Source of the DNA: Daldinia sp. FL1419
Lineage: Eukaryota; Ascomycota; Sordariomycetes; Xylariales; Hypoxylaceae
Direction: 5' to 3'
DNA length: 64,000 bases
Assembly: GCA_025201765.1 (NCBI GenBank)
Contig: MU623465.1
Span: 1-64,000 of the forward strand
Below, piece after piece: positions 12,736 to 24,591 of this stretch (its first letter is position 1; every line of letters begins with the position of its first letter). The notes beneath the pieces are model-generated. The model was given only the letters and a program-made list of their open reading frames with translations. It was not told where the DNA came from and made no database searches. The position numbers and the translations under genes are program-made.

Positions 12736-13515
12736 GGTATTATCATAAACGTAAAGAATAGGTACTTAGGTACAATTCCACCTGATATGTTCTTGGAATG
12801 ATCCGATGCAGATAGACCCAACCTTAGGTACCTACGTATATGTATGTCATGCGCTGGTAATGCACCTAGTTGGAGGTAGCAGCATTCTACCTACCTCCTA
12901 CATGCAAGTACCCAAAGGCAATCGAACACATGTCGAACCCATGTCGAACCCGGTCAACTTGGCTCCTGCAAGGGCGGGAAGATGCAGGCGGACTTGTACA
13001 ACGGAACAGGTAACAACCAGTCAAAAACCAACGTCGTCGTGCCATTTCTATACCATGTATAAATATACATCAATAACTAAGGTACCTACACGATCCAATA
13101 TATGCTCTTTTACTTTAGTAATCCTACTTTACGTGCCTGAGCACGTATATATTATATCTTGCCGTAACCGAATCATAGGAGTACGAGCCTTAATAACAAG
13201 AGCATCACTGATATAAGAGTGTCAGAAGTATAAAAATGGTGTATAGCTGGTAGGTTTTCCTTCTGTCCTAAGGACCATTATATCGGACATGTCCTTTACT
13301 ACATCTTTGCCATAAACCGCAGATTACAAACTCAGTCCCCAATATCAAAGGTACCTATATATACCTAGGAAGCAAACACGGCTAGAGGAGTCGAATCATG
13401 ATATTCTCCACGCAAACCCGAACGCCATCTTCAATGCACTTTTGACGCCACCCGTCTGCTTATATCTCAATATGACAACCAGTCCTAGAATTCCCCAATG
13501 CTCTTGGCACCCGGG
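12736..13515. other. Intergenic stretch between the AT-rich block and SNU23
   Basis: The sequence has normal composition and no convincing gene. A 136-codon open frame at 12,806-13,216 (+) has no recognisable domain, contains TAGGTACC-type repeats and is judged spurious. The right end is the 3' region of SNU23. Confidence 0.5.
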
Positions 13516-14229
13516 CTACTTCTTTTTCGAAGTCCCAAATCCCGTAATTCCCATCGCAGCCATCATATCGTCCTCGTCATGTTCACCTTCGATTCGCACA
13601 TCATCGCCGTACTCAGTCTTAATCTTCTCCTGCGCATCCTTCTCGGCCCTCTTCTTCGCCAACTCCTCCTGCCTCTTGAGTCTCCTCGCCTCCCTCTCCT
13701 TAGCCTCCTCCTCCTCGCGCATCTCCAGTCGCTCTTTCAAGGTCGTGACGCTGGCTTTCTTCTGCTCTTGCAGCCGCTCCCACACCTCTGTGATACGTTG
13801 GTGTACTTCCTCTGCGCTCGCCTTCTTCACTTCGCCCGTCTCCCCGATGTTGCGCAGATGCTGCATGCTGTTTACGTGTTCGACCCATTGCATATTATCC
13901 TTGAAGGTAAGGTCACAGGCGCTGCAGTAGAACCCGGCGCCACGACCTCGTTTTCCCTGGCCTGCGCCCGCCGGCACCAGCGTTGTTTTGCCCACGTTGG
14001 CCTCGAGGTCGATGACATCTCGCCGCGCTCGTGTGAGTGTCTCGTCGCCTGTTAGGGGTTTATAGTACTTCTTCCCTGCTAGCTTGGCCTCATATCGCGC
14101 TTTCGCTTCTTCTTTTTCGGTCGTTTCTCGCGCCTTGGCTTTCTGTGCGTACTCATCTAAGTCGTAGCTCCGTCGGAAGGACGTGTCATCGGCTGGCGTG
14201 CCGTACGCCGAGCCCTTCTTGTCGGCCAT
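13516..14229 (-). CDS. SNU23: U4/U6.U5 tri-snRNP zinc-finger protein Snu23 (ZMAT2 homologue)
   Basis: This is a single-exon, 237-residue protein. Its family is a spliceosomal protein of the tri-snRNP and the activating B complex, acting in the nucleus. It has a U1-type C2H2 matrin zinc finger with C102, C105, H118 and H124 in the context FYCSACDLTF...VEHVNSMQH. The N-terminus has the ARYEAKLAGKKYYKPL basic stretch typical of the family. The middle and C-terminal part (about 130-210) is a Glu/Arg/Lys-rich helix, followed by an acidic tail and a Gly/Lys end. The size is close to yeast and human homologues (about 195-200 aa) with some extension. The gene lies head-to-head with DPH5, with about 540 bp between start codons. 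Plus-strand open frames on top of it are shadows. Confidence 0.9.
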   Translation of the reverse strand: MADKKGSAYGTPADDTSFRRSYDLDEYAQKAKARETTEKEEAKARYEAKLAGKKYYKPLTGDETLTRARRDVIDLEANVGKTTLVPAGAGQGKRGRGAGFYCSACDLTFKDNMQWVEHVNSMQHLRNIGETGEVKKASAEEVHQRITEVWERLQEQKKASVTTLKERLEMREEEEAKEREARRLKRQEELAKKRAEKDAQEKIKTEYGDDVRIEGEHDEDDMMAAMGITGFGTSKKK

Positions 14230-14769
14230 ACTGATATATTTCGGAGCACTCTGGTTACAGGATTCGGCGGAAGTGTGGCACGCGAAGCAAATCTCGAGTT
14301 TAGATGCGCGAAGATGCTGCTATGTGAATATGTTTAATGTTGCAAACGCACGACTTCAATTGCAGCTTAGACTGACGCGATAAAGCAACCTAACCTTAGT
14401 AATTTTAATGCAGGTAGATAAGAATACGGGGAACAAGGTCGACACCTTATGGATCAACTAACAGGTAACCATAGTGGGTATTCCGGTACTTGTCTGCAGT
14501 TTTAGGCAGGTAGGTATACCTAACTAAGTATCTGACATCAAGTAGTTACCTAATAGGTACTACTACGTAGGTAGGTAACTACCCTGGAAAAACTGCCCTG
14601 CAAGATAAATGTGTTTAACAGATTACCCCTCCATTTATGCCAATAAGCATCTTAAAGAAAACTTCCTACCCCACTCAACTTCATACTTCTTATACAAAAT
14701 CTCAAGCATCGAGTCTTTTCTTTAGGTCCTATAGACATATAGCTTTACGATAGCTCGATTCGCGCTACA
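14230..14769. promoter_or_regulatory. Shared divergent promoter region of SNU23 and DPH5
   Basis: This is the 540-bp gap between the start codons of two divergently transcribed housekeeping genes. It contains a dense patch of TAGGTA/TACCTA motifs at 14,510-14,585 and no ORF. Regulatory sharing is inferred from the arrangement only. Confidence 0.5.
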
Positions 14770-15788
14770 ATGCTATACCTCGTGGGGCTGGGTCTCTCCG
14801 ACGAGAAAGACATTACTGTCAAGGGTCTCGAAATCGTAAAGAAGGCATCACGCGTCTACCTCGAGGCTTACACAAGTATTCTCCTGGTAGATCAGTCCGT
14901 CTTGGTAGGTTAGCCCTACTTCTTTTTATATGGTATTCTTTCCTACTTAGCTAACGCTAATGCTTCAGTAGGAAAATTATTATGGGCGATCCATCGTAGT
15001 TGCGGACCGAGAGATGGTCGAGTCGAATAGTGAAGAGATCCTTCGCGATGCGCATACAGAAGATGTCGCATTCCTAGTAGTTGGTGATCCTTTCGGGTAT
15101 GAAAGAGCAATCCAAGAACATTAAACAGAAACCATGGCTTTTTAAGATCCTATAAAGTGTAGACTTAAACTGACATCTTCAACATAGTGCGACTACTCAC
15201 ACCGATCTCGTTCTTCGAGCGCGCGAACTCTCAATCCCTGTTCAAACAGTGCCCAATGCTTCCATTATGTCGGGGATAGGAGCTACTGGACTGCAACTAT
15301 ACAACTTCGGCCAGACTGTCTCGATGGTTTTCTTTCTTGACAACTGGCGCCCCGCATCGTTTTACGACCGTATCAAAGAGAATCGATCCATCGGCCTCCA
15401 TACGCTCGTGCTACTAGACATCAAGGTCAAAGAACAGAGCTTGGAGAACATGGCACGAGGAAGGAGGATATATGAACCTCCTAGGTATATGACGGTAGGG
15501 CAATGTGCGCAGCAGATGCTTGAAATCGAAGAGGAAAAGAAGGAGGGCGTGTACGGGCCAGAGAGCTTAGCCATTGGCGCGGCGAGAGTTGGCGGCAAGA
15601 CAGAGAAGTTTGTCGCCGGGACGCTACAGGAGCTTTGCGATGCAGACGAAGCTCTTGGGCCGCCGTTACATAGCTTGGTATTACTAGGGAAAAGAGCACA
15701 CGAACTAGAGAGGGATTATGCCCGCGAGTTTGCCATTAACAAGGAAACCTGGGATGCGGTTTGGGTTAAAGATTACGGTAACCAATGA
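14770..15788 (+). CDS. DPH5: Diphthine methyl ester synthase (DPH5)
   Basis: The three-exon gene is join(14770..14904, 14972..15096, 15188..15788) and encodes 286 residues. The product uses S-adenosylmethionine to methylate the modified histidine of eEF2 in diphthamide synthesis (cytosol). It belongs to the tetrapyrrole-methylase-fold family. It starts MLYLVGLGLSDEKDITVKG, the conserved family start. Exon 2 ends VVGDPFG and exon 3 begins ATTHTDLVL, with the Gly codon split across the intron. NASIMSGIGATGLQLYNFGQ follows and matches the family core. Both introns are GT-AG (67 and 91 nt) and keep the frame. The length fits yeast Dph5 (300 aa). Confidence 0.93.
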
Positions 15789-17746
15789 AGAGGGATTGCA
15801 AAAACAAATGGAAATATGGTCATCATTACCTCGATTTGATCCATTCTACACGGGCAAAATTTAGCATGGATCACATATCGATCCCAACCTATTCTCAATA
15901 GGCCATATGGACGTACCTCTTATCTACATGCAAGTAGGCATGTATTGGGTACCTAGGTAGGTTATATAATCTTTGAGTACCTATCTAATGGTCAATTTGT
16001 GGCACTCAATTATAAGTTAGAGTGTGGAGACCTCTTTTTGTTAACAAATATTACCTTTTAGCTTCTTCATGTTGTGCGATGCGACACACCAGACTTTACA
16101 TACATAGATAATAAGAAATATCTTTCTGCTCTAAAAACCAAGTTTTATGATGTCCGGATAAGAATCACTAATCATCATTAGAGATATTTACATGTACATG
16201 GTAACTCCACAACGGTGCCCATATATAAGAGGTACATTTTTTAAATATGAATTCTAAATCAACATAAAGAAAGCTCGTTAAGAAATGATCGTACATCTTT
16301 GTTGAAGCTGGCCTGGGCAGCTCCAAGAATGGTTTGATTAATCAAGTAAGATAACGCACAGAGATATATAGGTACCTACCTACCCAACGCAGGCTGTGAT
16401 TTAGGTGGTAGTGTATGTACCCGTACCTAAGAACATAAGTAGGTAAGCTTTAAATAGAATCAACCTTCCAATTTGGATCGTAGTTCACCGGTTTAAGGAA
16501 ACCGGAGAGGTACAAGCGATATACTACATGTAGTCTGTGTGACGTACATAGCAAAACTGCTTAAAATCACCAGCATAAACCCTTCTGTTATTGGACCGCT
16601 CTGCAACATTGTACCTACCTAGCATTAAATGCACTGGAAGGTGCAGAGATCGGGGATTCTAATGGGAAACAGCTACTTATCAAAGCTGAGAATCTGGGCA
16701 GGCAAGTGGAAGTAAAGATCCCAGTTACCCATATTTGGTATTTTAGGTAAGATAGGTTGTAGCTTCCCCCATATGCCTCACCTTAAATACATAACCCACC
16801 TACCTAAAGTACTTGCCCATATGTACCTAGGAGATAATTACACTGGGAAGTAATTGGGGGGACCCGCTTACTCCATCTCCAGGCGTTCATTCACATCCAT
16901 TAGGTACAACCCGTTTCGGCATAATAGCAGCTAAGTACCCCATGTATTTGATGCATCTGCATTTCGTGCAAATCATTCCAACTACCAACTACCTACCTAC
17001 ATTTACCTTTTATCATAACACAATTCGGGAGACTTCTCAACGTGCAAATACCAAACGCCAAATCTAAACGTTCTCACCAATTTATTTTAAAGGACATCAC
17101 CTGATTTCGCGACATTCTCTCCAATTTCCCTTTGATTGTTTCCTCTTTTTAATTTTCTCGTTACTCTCCCCCTCTTACCCATACGCATCTTTCCCAATCG
17201 TTACGTACCAAACGTATCTGGTCATAACCCGCGTTTAATTATTACCTATTTGGGGTTCTCAGACCCATATTCATCAATATTCCCGTTAAGGACCTAGGGC
17301 TAGAAGTTGTTATTTTTTTCTAATCCTGCGGAAGGCGCGATAGGAAGCCAGGTGGTAAGAGCGGCAGGTATTGGTGTGTATCCCTTTGCCGCAACTTCCA
17401 AGGTTCTTAAGAAATTATCACTCAAGCCGAAAGCTTCGAGAACCCCAAGAAATTTTAAATTTTCAAAAGCTCGTTTGACTTCATTTCACCTCAAATAACT
17501 GCTTTGTTATTCTGTGCAAACAGTTCATCAGCGCCCCCAAACCCACCTCACGTTACAGTACATCTACAAGAAATCAGATAAAAAAAAAAATCTGCATTAT
17601 CTCGCAGGAATCGGCTCCGAATTCCATTACCTTTTCGGAACACATCCAGGCGTTTTACTAACCCTCGGACACCCAAGGTGCCTTAATACACGCCTCTTGT
17701 TATGATCATTGACACGAGTCATTTGTGATATTCCCCGTCATTCAAC
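15789..17746. other. Intergenic region between DPH5 and the F-box-like gene
   Basis: About 1.96 kb without a convincing gene. It holds several clusters of TACCTA/TAGGTA motifs (15,940-15,990, 16,365-16,445, 16,605-16,625, 16,740-16,830). Small open frames at 17,307-17,705 have no recognisable domain and probably lie in the 5' UTR or promoter of the next gene. Confidence 0.5.
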
Positions 17747-19238
17747 ATGGTATGATCTTATCACTCCTCTATCCCACACTGGTGCATCTCCTTTTACTAA
17801 CTAGGTGCGATAGAGTCGCATCGCCTGGGAATGTCGTGATCAGGCCGATCAGGCCGAGAACTACTATAATCATCCCCTTCGCACCAAGGTTCGACGTCTC
17901 GAGGACGAGAATATGAACTTGAAGCGTCTACTCCGTGAGCATGGCATTCCGTGGCCCTCCCGCCACAAGTCCGCCAGGATGTCTGGTGGACGAATTACCC
18001 GTGCTTCTACAAGAGCTGTTCGTCCACCCCTTCCACATATCCCGGTAGAGATCCAGCTCCGGATTATGTCATATGCTCTGACCAGTACACTCCCTATCGT
18101 TGATCCGCTATGCAAGGTCAAGCCGGAGAATCTAACGATTAAAGAGAAGTCCAAGTCTAGTCGGCTTGCTATTCACTTCCTCGCGACCTGCAAGGCTTAC
18201 TATGCCGAGGGCATCCAAATGTTGTGGACAAATAACTCCTTTGTCTTTACCAGCCCGGAGTCACTTCGAAACTTTGCCGAAGTCCCTCTTCACTTCCGAC
18301 AAAACATCAAAGATATCAACCTCCGCGTGATTGCAAAGTTCTATGACGACGAGGAGCGAACTCACAAGATCAATCGCAACTACCATCCTGATCTGAGAAA
18401 GGCCATTGCCTTGACTGTGCATAAGCGACCCAAGGAAAATAGCCTTGCTCGCCGCGGCTTCCGAACTTACGGTTGGTACCAGCTTGCTGACTTCCTCCTG
18501 GCCATGTTACCCCCCTTCGACCCATCTTGTGTCTCTCATAGCAACGGTTCGGTTACGACATATTCTTCTCCACTACCCAAATTACTTCCGTCTCTCGAGA
18601 AGATCCGCATCGACTTTGTGAATTTTGGCGAAGACATGTTTAACAACCCACCACCCCAACTTCACGAGGTTGCGTCGCATCAGCTCGGGTGCACCCTTAA
18701 TGAGGTAGTTTTGACCGGATTGCCCAGTGACGAAACCGGCCTTCGAGTATGCAACGAGATGGCTGGTCTCTTGAAGGACGAGGGTCTACTTATTGATCAC
18801 GCACCCACCATGGTAGCTCTTAAGAACGGTGTGCGTGCTCTCGAATGTGATGCTCACGAGTGTCATTACTGCGCTAAAGTCGTCCGAGCGATGCGCTCAT
18901 TTAAGAACGGCGATCATCATCATGATGATATTCATTCTCATTTTTTCGGGGCCGACTTCCCCTCCGCGCCTAAAGATGAAGGAGAACCGCCTAAATCTCC
19001 ATATACCTCCTGCCGAACCATTTGGAAGAAGATACCTATCAAGCTTGGCGGCGAGGAACGCAAATGGGAACTATTTGACAGAATGAGTGGCCTGCCGTGG
19101 AACGATGTCGAGGAAGATATAACAATGTTCGACAGCTACAGCGACGAGGAGGAGGCTATTCCCTGTGAGAATTGCGGTGAGGTTCATCCGGGAGCTATTC
19201 CTCCCGTGGAGATGATGGATTTTTACGACGACTTTTAA
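17747..19238 (+). CDS. F-box-like protein with leucine-zipper-like N-terminus and C-terminal Cys/His motifs
   Basis: The model is join(17747..17749, 17814..19238), 475 residues. The open frame with Met at 17,913 (441 codons) extends upstream without a stop to an acceptor TAG at 17,811-17,813. The extension adds a charged segment with VRRLEDENMNLKRLLREHGI, a leucine-zipper-like heptad. The best start is an ATG at 17,747 followed at once by a GTATGA donor, so the first intron (64 nt) sits directly after the start codon. Next comes LPHIPVEIQLRIMSYAL, an F-box-like helix, then HFLATCKAYYAEGIQMLW, typical of fungal F-box-like proteins. The C-terminal third has CDAHECHYC, a HHHDDIHSH stretch and CENCGEVHPG, possible metal ligands. 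If the F-box is real, the protein would be an SCF substrate adaptor. Function is unknown. Confidence 0.75.
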
Positions 19239-20497
19239 TTAAGCACGCACTCAAAGGGACGATCCCAATCTTTCTACGACAATTATGAATGATATGCATA
19301 TGATACCAGGTCTGCTTTACTTTTGGCATTTGCACGGGGTGGGCGCAAAAAAAGGGATGGGGTGGCAAATGTAATAACACTACATAGAGGCTGAACCCAT
19401 ATTCGAAGCAAAGGGTGCCCAAAACATAGCCATGTTACATACGTACCAGAAGAAGCATCGAGGCTTTAGGTATTCTGCTACACGCTTTGCATGGATCAGT
19501 CTCCATCTATAAGCGCTAATTTGGCTTCTAGTTAGAAATAATATGCCCTAGTTAACTATAGCTTCGTATCATGTCTTTTCTTCGGTGTCTTATCTACAAT
19601 AGATGCAATAGAGTTTTATGCTCCCAAAGTGGGATCCCGTTCCATAATGGTCCTAAAAAGGGACATGGAAGTAAAATGGTGTTTGTCAAAACTTCCCCAT
19701 AACCTATGTATCCTGATTAGTTTCGTTAGTTTCGTCAGTTCCGTACGTATTAATCGTACACTGACTTTAATACAGACATTCATCAATAACCTCAAGTAAC
19801 CACTACGAGACGTATTAAAAGTATTGAAAAACATATCAACTCGCATAACACCCCGTCCCCAACACATAAATCAGGGTCTACCCAGTCCGGTTCTGCTACG
19901 GTCGAGGACTGATCTGGGTCAAGATTTGCTAGATATCTTGGGTTGAGGATTGTGGCCGAATGAATTGTAAATTTAGTGCTACTAGCTAGTACGGCTTATT
20001 GAATAATCAGGGGGAGTATCTCTTCTTTGGGTGAGTAGATATTTTGGGCAGCAAGGTTCGGAGTACCTTTACTATCTACGAAGATTGGGATGGGTCGGAT
20101 ATGCTAGGGGCTCGTTTATTACCTATAGTCGAATATGGGAAAGATGGCGTATTCCGGGAGATTGCCACAGGAGATCTTGAGTAGTATCAAGCACGCCAAC
20201 TACTCCGCACACAGCAGCTACTTGATAAAACCACCAGGTTCCAATCGAACAAGCGATGTAAAGCCACGAAGATCCCCATTAAAGTAGTTTATAACTCTGT
20301 TCTCATTATTCAGGTATTTTTCTTCTCTGTCCCTATAGAGAAGTAGTTCTATATGCGACTAACTACTCATCAGCTTTGGCGGGTTGCCGCCATTTTAACT
20401 CCAGCAATAGAACATGATTGATCGTCGCCCGGGGGAAGCCATATCCCCATCATGCCCCTGGACCAGGGTGAACTCATAACAGCACATGAAACTTGAA
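19239..20497. other. Intergenic region, convergent 3' ends
   Basis: About 1.26 kb between the convergently transcribed F-box-like gene and SEC27. No domain-bearing ORF was seen. Open frames at 19,195-19,422 and 19,616-19,867 (-) look random. Confidence 0.5.
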
Positions 20498-23462
20498 TTA
20501 CTCTTCCGACTCGGCTTCGCTTTCGGCATCCTCGGCCTCGGGTTCTTCAGCTTCAGCCTCTTCGGCTCCACTGTTTACCTCTTCAGTTGCGACGCCGCCC
20601 TCGCTTTCCAATCGCAACCATTCTTCCCACTCTGGGAAGAGTTCATCATCTTCCGTCGGGAGAGCAATGACCTTGGCCACGCGACCCTTCTTGTTCTTCT
20701 CTAAGCTCTCCTTCCACGCTTTTACAGCGTCGACTGTCAAACTCGGCTTATACGTCTGCGAGAATAAAACAGCCTCAGCTAGCCTGTTAGTCTTGGTGAG
20801 AACCTCCACGCAGCCCGCAGTATCGCCTAATAACCACTTGCACGTGAACGCGACGTTGTGGGCGCCAGACTCTTCGGCCTGCGTTGCGAGCGCTTTTAGG
20901 CCTGCCTGATCGGATGTGCTCGAGTAAATCAAAAGCAAAGAACCCAAATCCTTCGCATGAGTGAAGCACTCAGCTGCGAGCGGAACATCCCATGCCGCAA
21001 GGGCGGAATCGCCCACAGTCTTCCACTTGTGGTCATTATCTGCTTGTCGTGCAAGATCGAGAGCAATATCAAGTTGGTTTAGGGCTAGTGACAGGTCGAA
21101 CTTGTGCTCAGGGTCAGTGGCCACCTCAAGTGCTAACTCTTTGTGGCCTTGTCCCTCAAGGAACCTAGCGATCTTGTTAAGCTGATCTGCGGGGATACTA
21201 GGGAGTAGTTCAGCTGCAGTCTCCATATCACCCCGGAGTACTAGAGTCTGGTACTCTAATACGGGAAGAGACAGGGCAAAGCTGGTAACATTAACGTCCT
21301 TGTCAGCTAAATATATCCTGGAGTCCCTCTGGATATAACCAAGGGTATACATCGGCTGGTCGAAGTGTGAAATGGTGTATATTTGGTCGCCGACAAGGTA
21401 ATTTAGTCTGTTTGTACTGTTGGTGTAGATAAAACAGTCTCCAACCCATTGGCCCGTTCGTACACTGTATCGGGGTCAGTTATAAGTAGAAAATTAGCAA
21501 ATAACAGCTACTCACCTCTCGGCAATATCTGTAATGACGTCGAAAGCGGCCTCAACTCCATCCTCTTCTACCTGATCGGCCTGAACGGCTTCGATATAGC
21601 TTTCTCGAGAGAATCTCAAAACGTAGAAAGTATCCTCACAAGCCAAAGTAACAAGCTCGCCGCTATCTGACCAGTACACCTGTTTCGGTTCGACTTCGAT
21701 TCGCCTGACTAGACCGCCGGTAGCCCAATCGTAGAAAGATATACCTCCTGAGCCCTTTACACCCAACAAGACACCGCCTGTTAACCCTTCAGCCTGGAAA
21801 GGGACGTCTAGACCACCTGTCTTCTCGACAAAGTTCTTGTAGACCTTGACACTGGTGGCTGATTCACGAATGGCGAAGTCGTTGCTGTTGTCTTTTGACG
21901 CCCACACGAAATCCAGCGCAGAACCAAAGGCCTTGTTACGCCAAGCCAAAGCCGTGTAAATTATATACTCACCGTCACCGCAAACCGCAACAAAACGGCC
22001 ATTGGGGGAGTGGATAAGGGTTTGGGGGTAAACTTCACAGGTGCCTAGCTCCTTTGTAGGGAGTGTAATTGCTTCGTTATCCTTGATCGAGGCATCTATA
22101 GTTTTAATTAGTATTTATCACAGTCGTAAGGCAAGGTATATACGTACCACCACCTTTGATAATAGATGAAACAACTTCGTTATGTCGAGCCCAAATCAAC
22201 TTTCCAGAACTGTCCATAGAAACAGCCGGTTCTTCCCGGCCTAGCTTGACAACCACTGCACCGTCGTCGAACCCGACAGCCACGCCTTGCTTACCACGTT
22301 GGTAAGAAATGCACCAAGCGCGCTCTAGGCCGTAGTTAAGGGACTGCTCAAAGCGGTAGGTGTTTGCGTGCCATATTCTGATAGTGCCGTCTTCGGAACC
22401 AGAGATGATGACTGGTAGCTCTGGGTGGTAGCAGGCAAATGACACGTTGTTAGTGTGTCCTTCGAGACTCGCGATGAGACTTTTGGTAGTGTAATCCCAA
22501 ACCTTGACGGTTCTGTCGTCAGAGGTTGTAAGGAGATACGGTTTATCGGAATGTGGGTAGTAATCGACGTGGTTTACACCCTTGGTCTCGTGGGCCTCGA
22601 GCGTGAAGTTTGCGGTGGAGGAGCCCAGGCTCCATATTTTGACCGTCCTATCTAGACAGGCCGAAGCAAAGGTGTTGGTGTCCTTGGGGTTGATAGCTAG
22701 CCCCATAACGTAATGGCTGTGACCTTCGAATACTTGTACGCACTTCCATCCCTTCTCCCAATCCCATAATTTGATCGTCATGTCGTCGGAGGCGGTTAAG
22801 ACGAACGGCTGTGTGGGGTGAATGGCGATAGCACGTATGTAGTCAGGATGCGCCTCGAAGGAAGTAATCTTTTCTGAGGTGTTGTAGTTGTATACTCTTA
22901 GTTGAAAATCATCGGAACCGCAAACAATCCAATTCTTCCTCGCGACGAATCGACCAGCTCGGACGGGGACATCAGTGAGCTCGAAGGTCTTCACGATCTG
23001 CTGCGTTTCGTACGACCAGATATAGACGTGGCCTTGAAAAAATTAGCTACCAACAGGGACTCGCAGGAGCTCGAACGAGTCGGAGACGGGCTCACCGCTG
23101 TATAAAGTAGTAAGAATCCATGGCTCTTGTGGGTGGCAGTCGATGCCCTTAACACGCTCGCTGCGCGCAAATAGTTGTCGCTGTGAATCGAATACCATGT
23201 TAGCGAAGCCAGTAGCCTGGTAGCTGGTTTATACAATGGGAATATAAGACATGGGGGAGTATTAAGAGTTGTAAGGCGTGGAAGACAATAACGGTAGAAT
23301 GGTAACATTTAGGAGTTGAGCCGCAGAGCTGGGCGACAAGTCGTGAAAGGCCAGGTCTCGAGTTACCAAATTCACCATGCCGAGATGTCTCTAAATAGAA
23401 GCGTACCAAAAAGGAATCGGAGCCAACGGGCATATTGCACACACCTTTACATCCAGCCTCAT
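20498..23462 (-). CDS. SEC27: Coatomer beta' subunit (COPI), Sec27
   Basis: The five-exon gene has exons 23445..23462, 23096..23180, 22148..23032, 21516..22095 and 20498..21464 on the minus strand, encoding 844 residues. Exon 1 is only 18 nt and encodes MRLDVK; exon 2 continues RQLFARSERVKGIDCHP, which together match the conserved start of beta'-COP. Exon 3 carries WD40 repeats forming the first propeller, which binds dilysine (KKxx) retrieval signals, for example DDMTIKLWDW, DRTVKIW, DRTVKVWDY and EDGTIRIW. Exons 4-5 carry the second propeller and an alpha-solenoid. The C-terminus is a Glu/Ala/Ser-rich acidic tail. Intron 1 is long (264 nt) for this locus; the others are 51-63 nt, and all keep the frame. 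The protein coats Golgi-to-ER vesicles. Length is close to yeast Sec27 (889 aa). Confidence 0.95.
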
Positions 23463-24591
23463 TTTGCCGACAGCCTCCAATACCGTGTAGAAATGAAATT
23501 GAATGGGTCGGGAAATGCAACGATTCGTTCCAAGGGGCGGGCCGCGGTGGTTAATGGTTGATCGTAAGCGGATCGATGCTGGTAATATTAAGTAAAGACC
23601 ATCTAGATCGAGATTGCTGAATTATGATTTTTTATCCCGTCCTAAGATGGGTCAAAGGTATCGTTTTCAATTACCGGGTGCGTAAGTTGTGGAAGCTTGA
23701 ATTATTGTAGCTTACTCTAAATCTCGAGACCCAAAAAGTAAACCACACATAATTTACCCACTGGCCTTCGCTGTTTCCACATTTTCAAGTTTCAACGGTG
23801 GTCACTTCTGCCCCTGCTCTAGTTGGACCCGGTTGACCAATCAAATGGCTCATCAATTACGTAATGTGTGGCTGAAGCTCCAATCTTGACCCACCTACGT
23901 CAGCTACATCCCATCGAAAGCCACACAACCCTCAAGCGAAAGTCTGTCTTTAATATACTAACCTTACTATTTCTATACAACATCCTAAATACTATCATGC
24001 ACATTATTTCTAGTGTAATTCTAATATAAATACCTATGATTAGTAGAACATCCTGCGCTTTGTTATAAGTGGGTTGATATTTTAAGTGTTATTGCCCTCT
24101 ACATTTGTTAAGATGAATTGGTTGAGTAGGTACCTAAGTGCTCGTAGCACGCGCTGTTGAGGATTCTACGTTTATAACATAATATTATATCACTTAAGAT
24201 CGTACGTCACTAACAATTCTCTACACATCACAATCAAGGAAGCACCTTTTGAGCGTAAAGATAAAACTTAATCGTAAGTTTTTATTAAAAGTCAATCTTC
24301 TCCTATCGTCAATCTTGTATCAACTCAACAAGAACGACTAATACCTAGCGAGAACGCAACGCAATCGGTGCAGATTATGATACTGCCGACGTGATCTTGT
24401 CGTCGTAAAGCGTCCGGCGTTCCCTTAAAATTTCCTTTCTGGTATCATCATACATGAACGCCTTTATCCCCTGTCATTTCCCTAGACGTGATAATCGCTC
24501 CCATGCCGTGAAATACATCTGAAATGCAAATGCTAAAATAGAACATAGAAGGCAAAGAGGCAGTTGGAAGGGGAATTGTCCATCTAAACAT
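23463..24591. other. Intergenic region upstream of SEC27 and downstream of M1PDH
   Basis: About 1.1 kb without a supportable gene. The left part is the SEC27 promoter; the right part is the 3' region of the mannitol-1-phosphate dehydrogenase gene. The ORF at 23,316-23,561 (+) is on the opposite strand of SEC27's first intron and exon 1 and is a shadow. Confidence 0.5.

Noticed and set aside
12806..13216. 136-codon ORF between the AT block and SNU23
   Set aside because: No domain; composed partly of dispersed TACCTA motifs; no splice or start context support.
13442..14055. Plus-strand ORFs over SNU23
   Set aside because: Shadows of the minus-strand SNU23 coding region (Ser/Leu-rich antisense reading).
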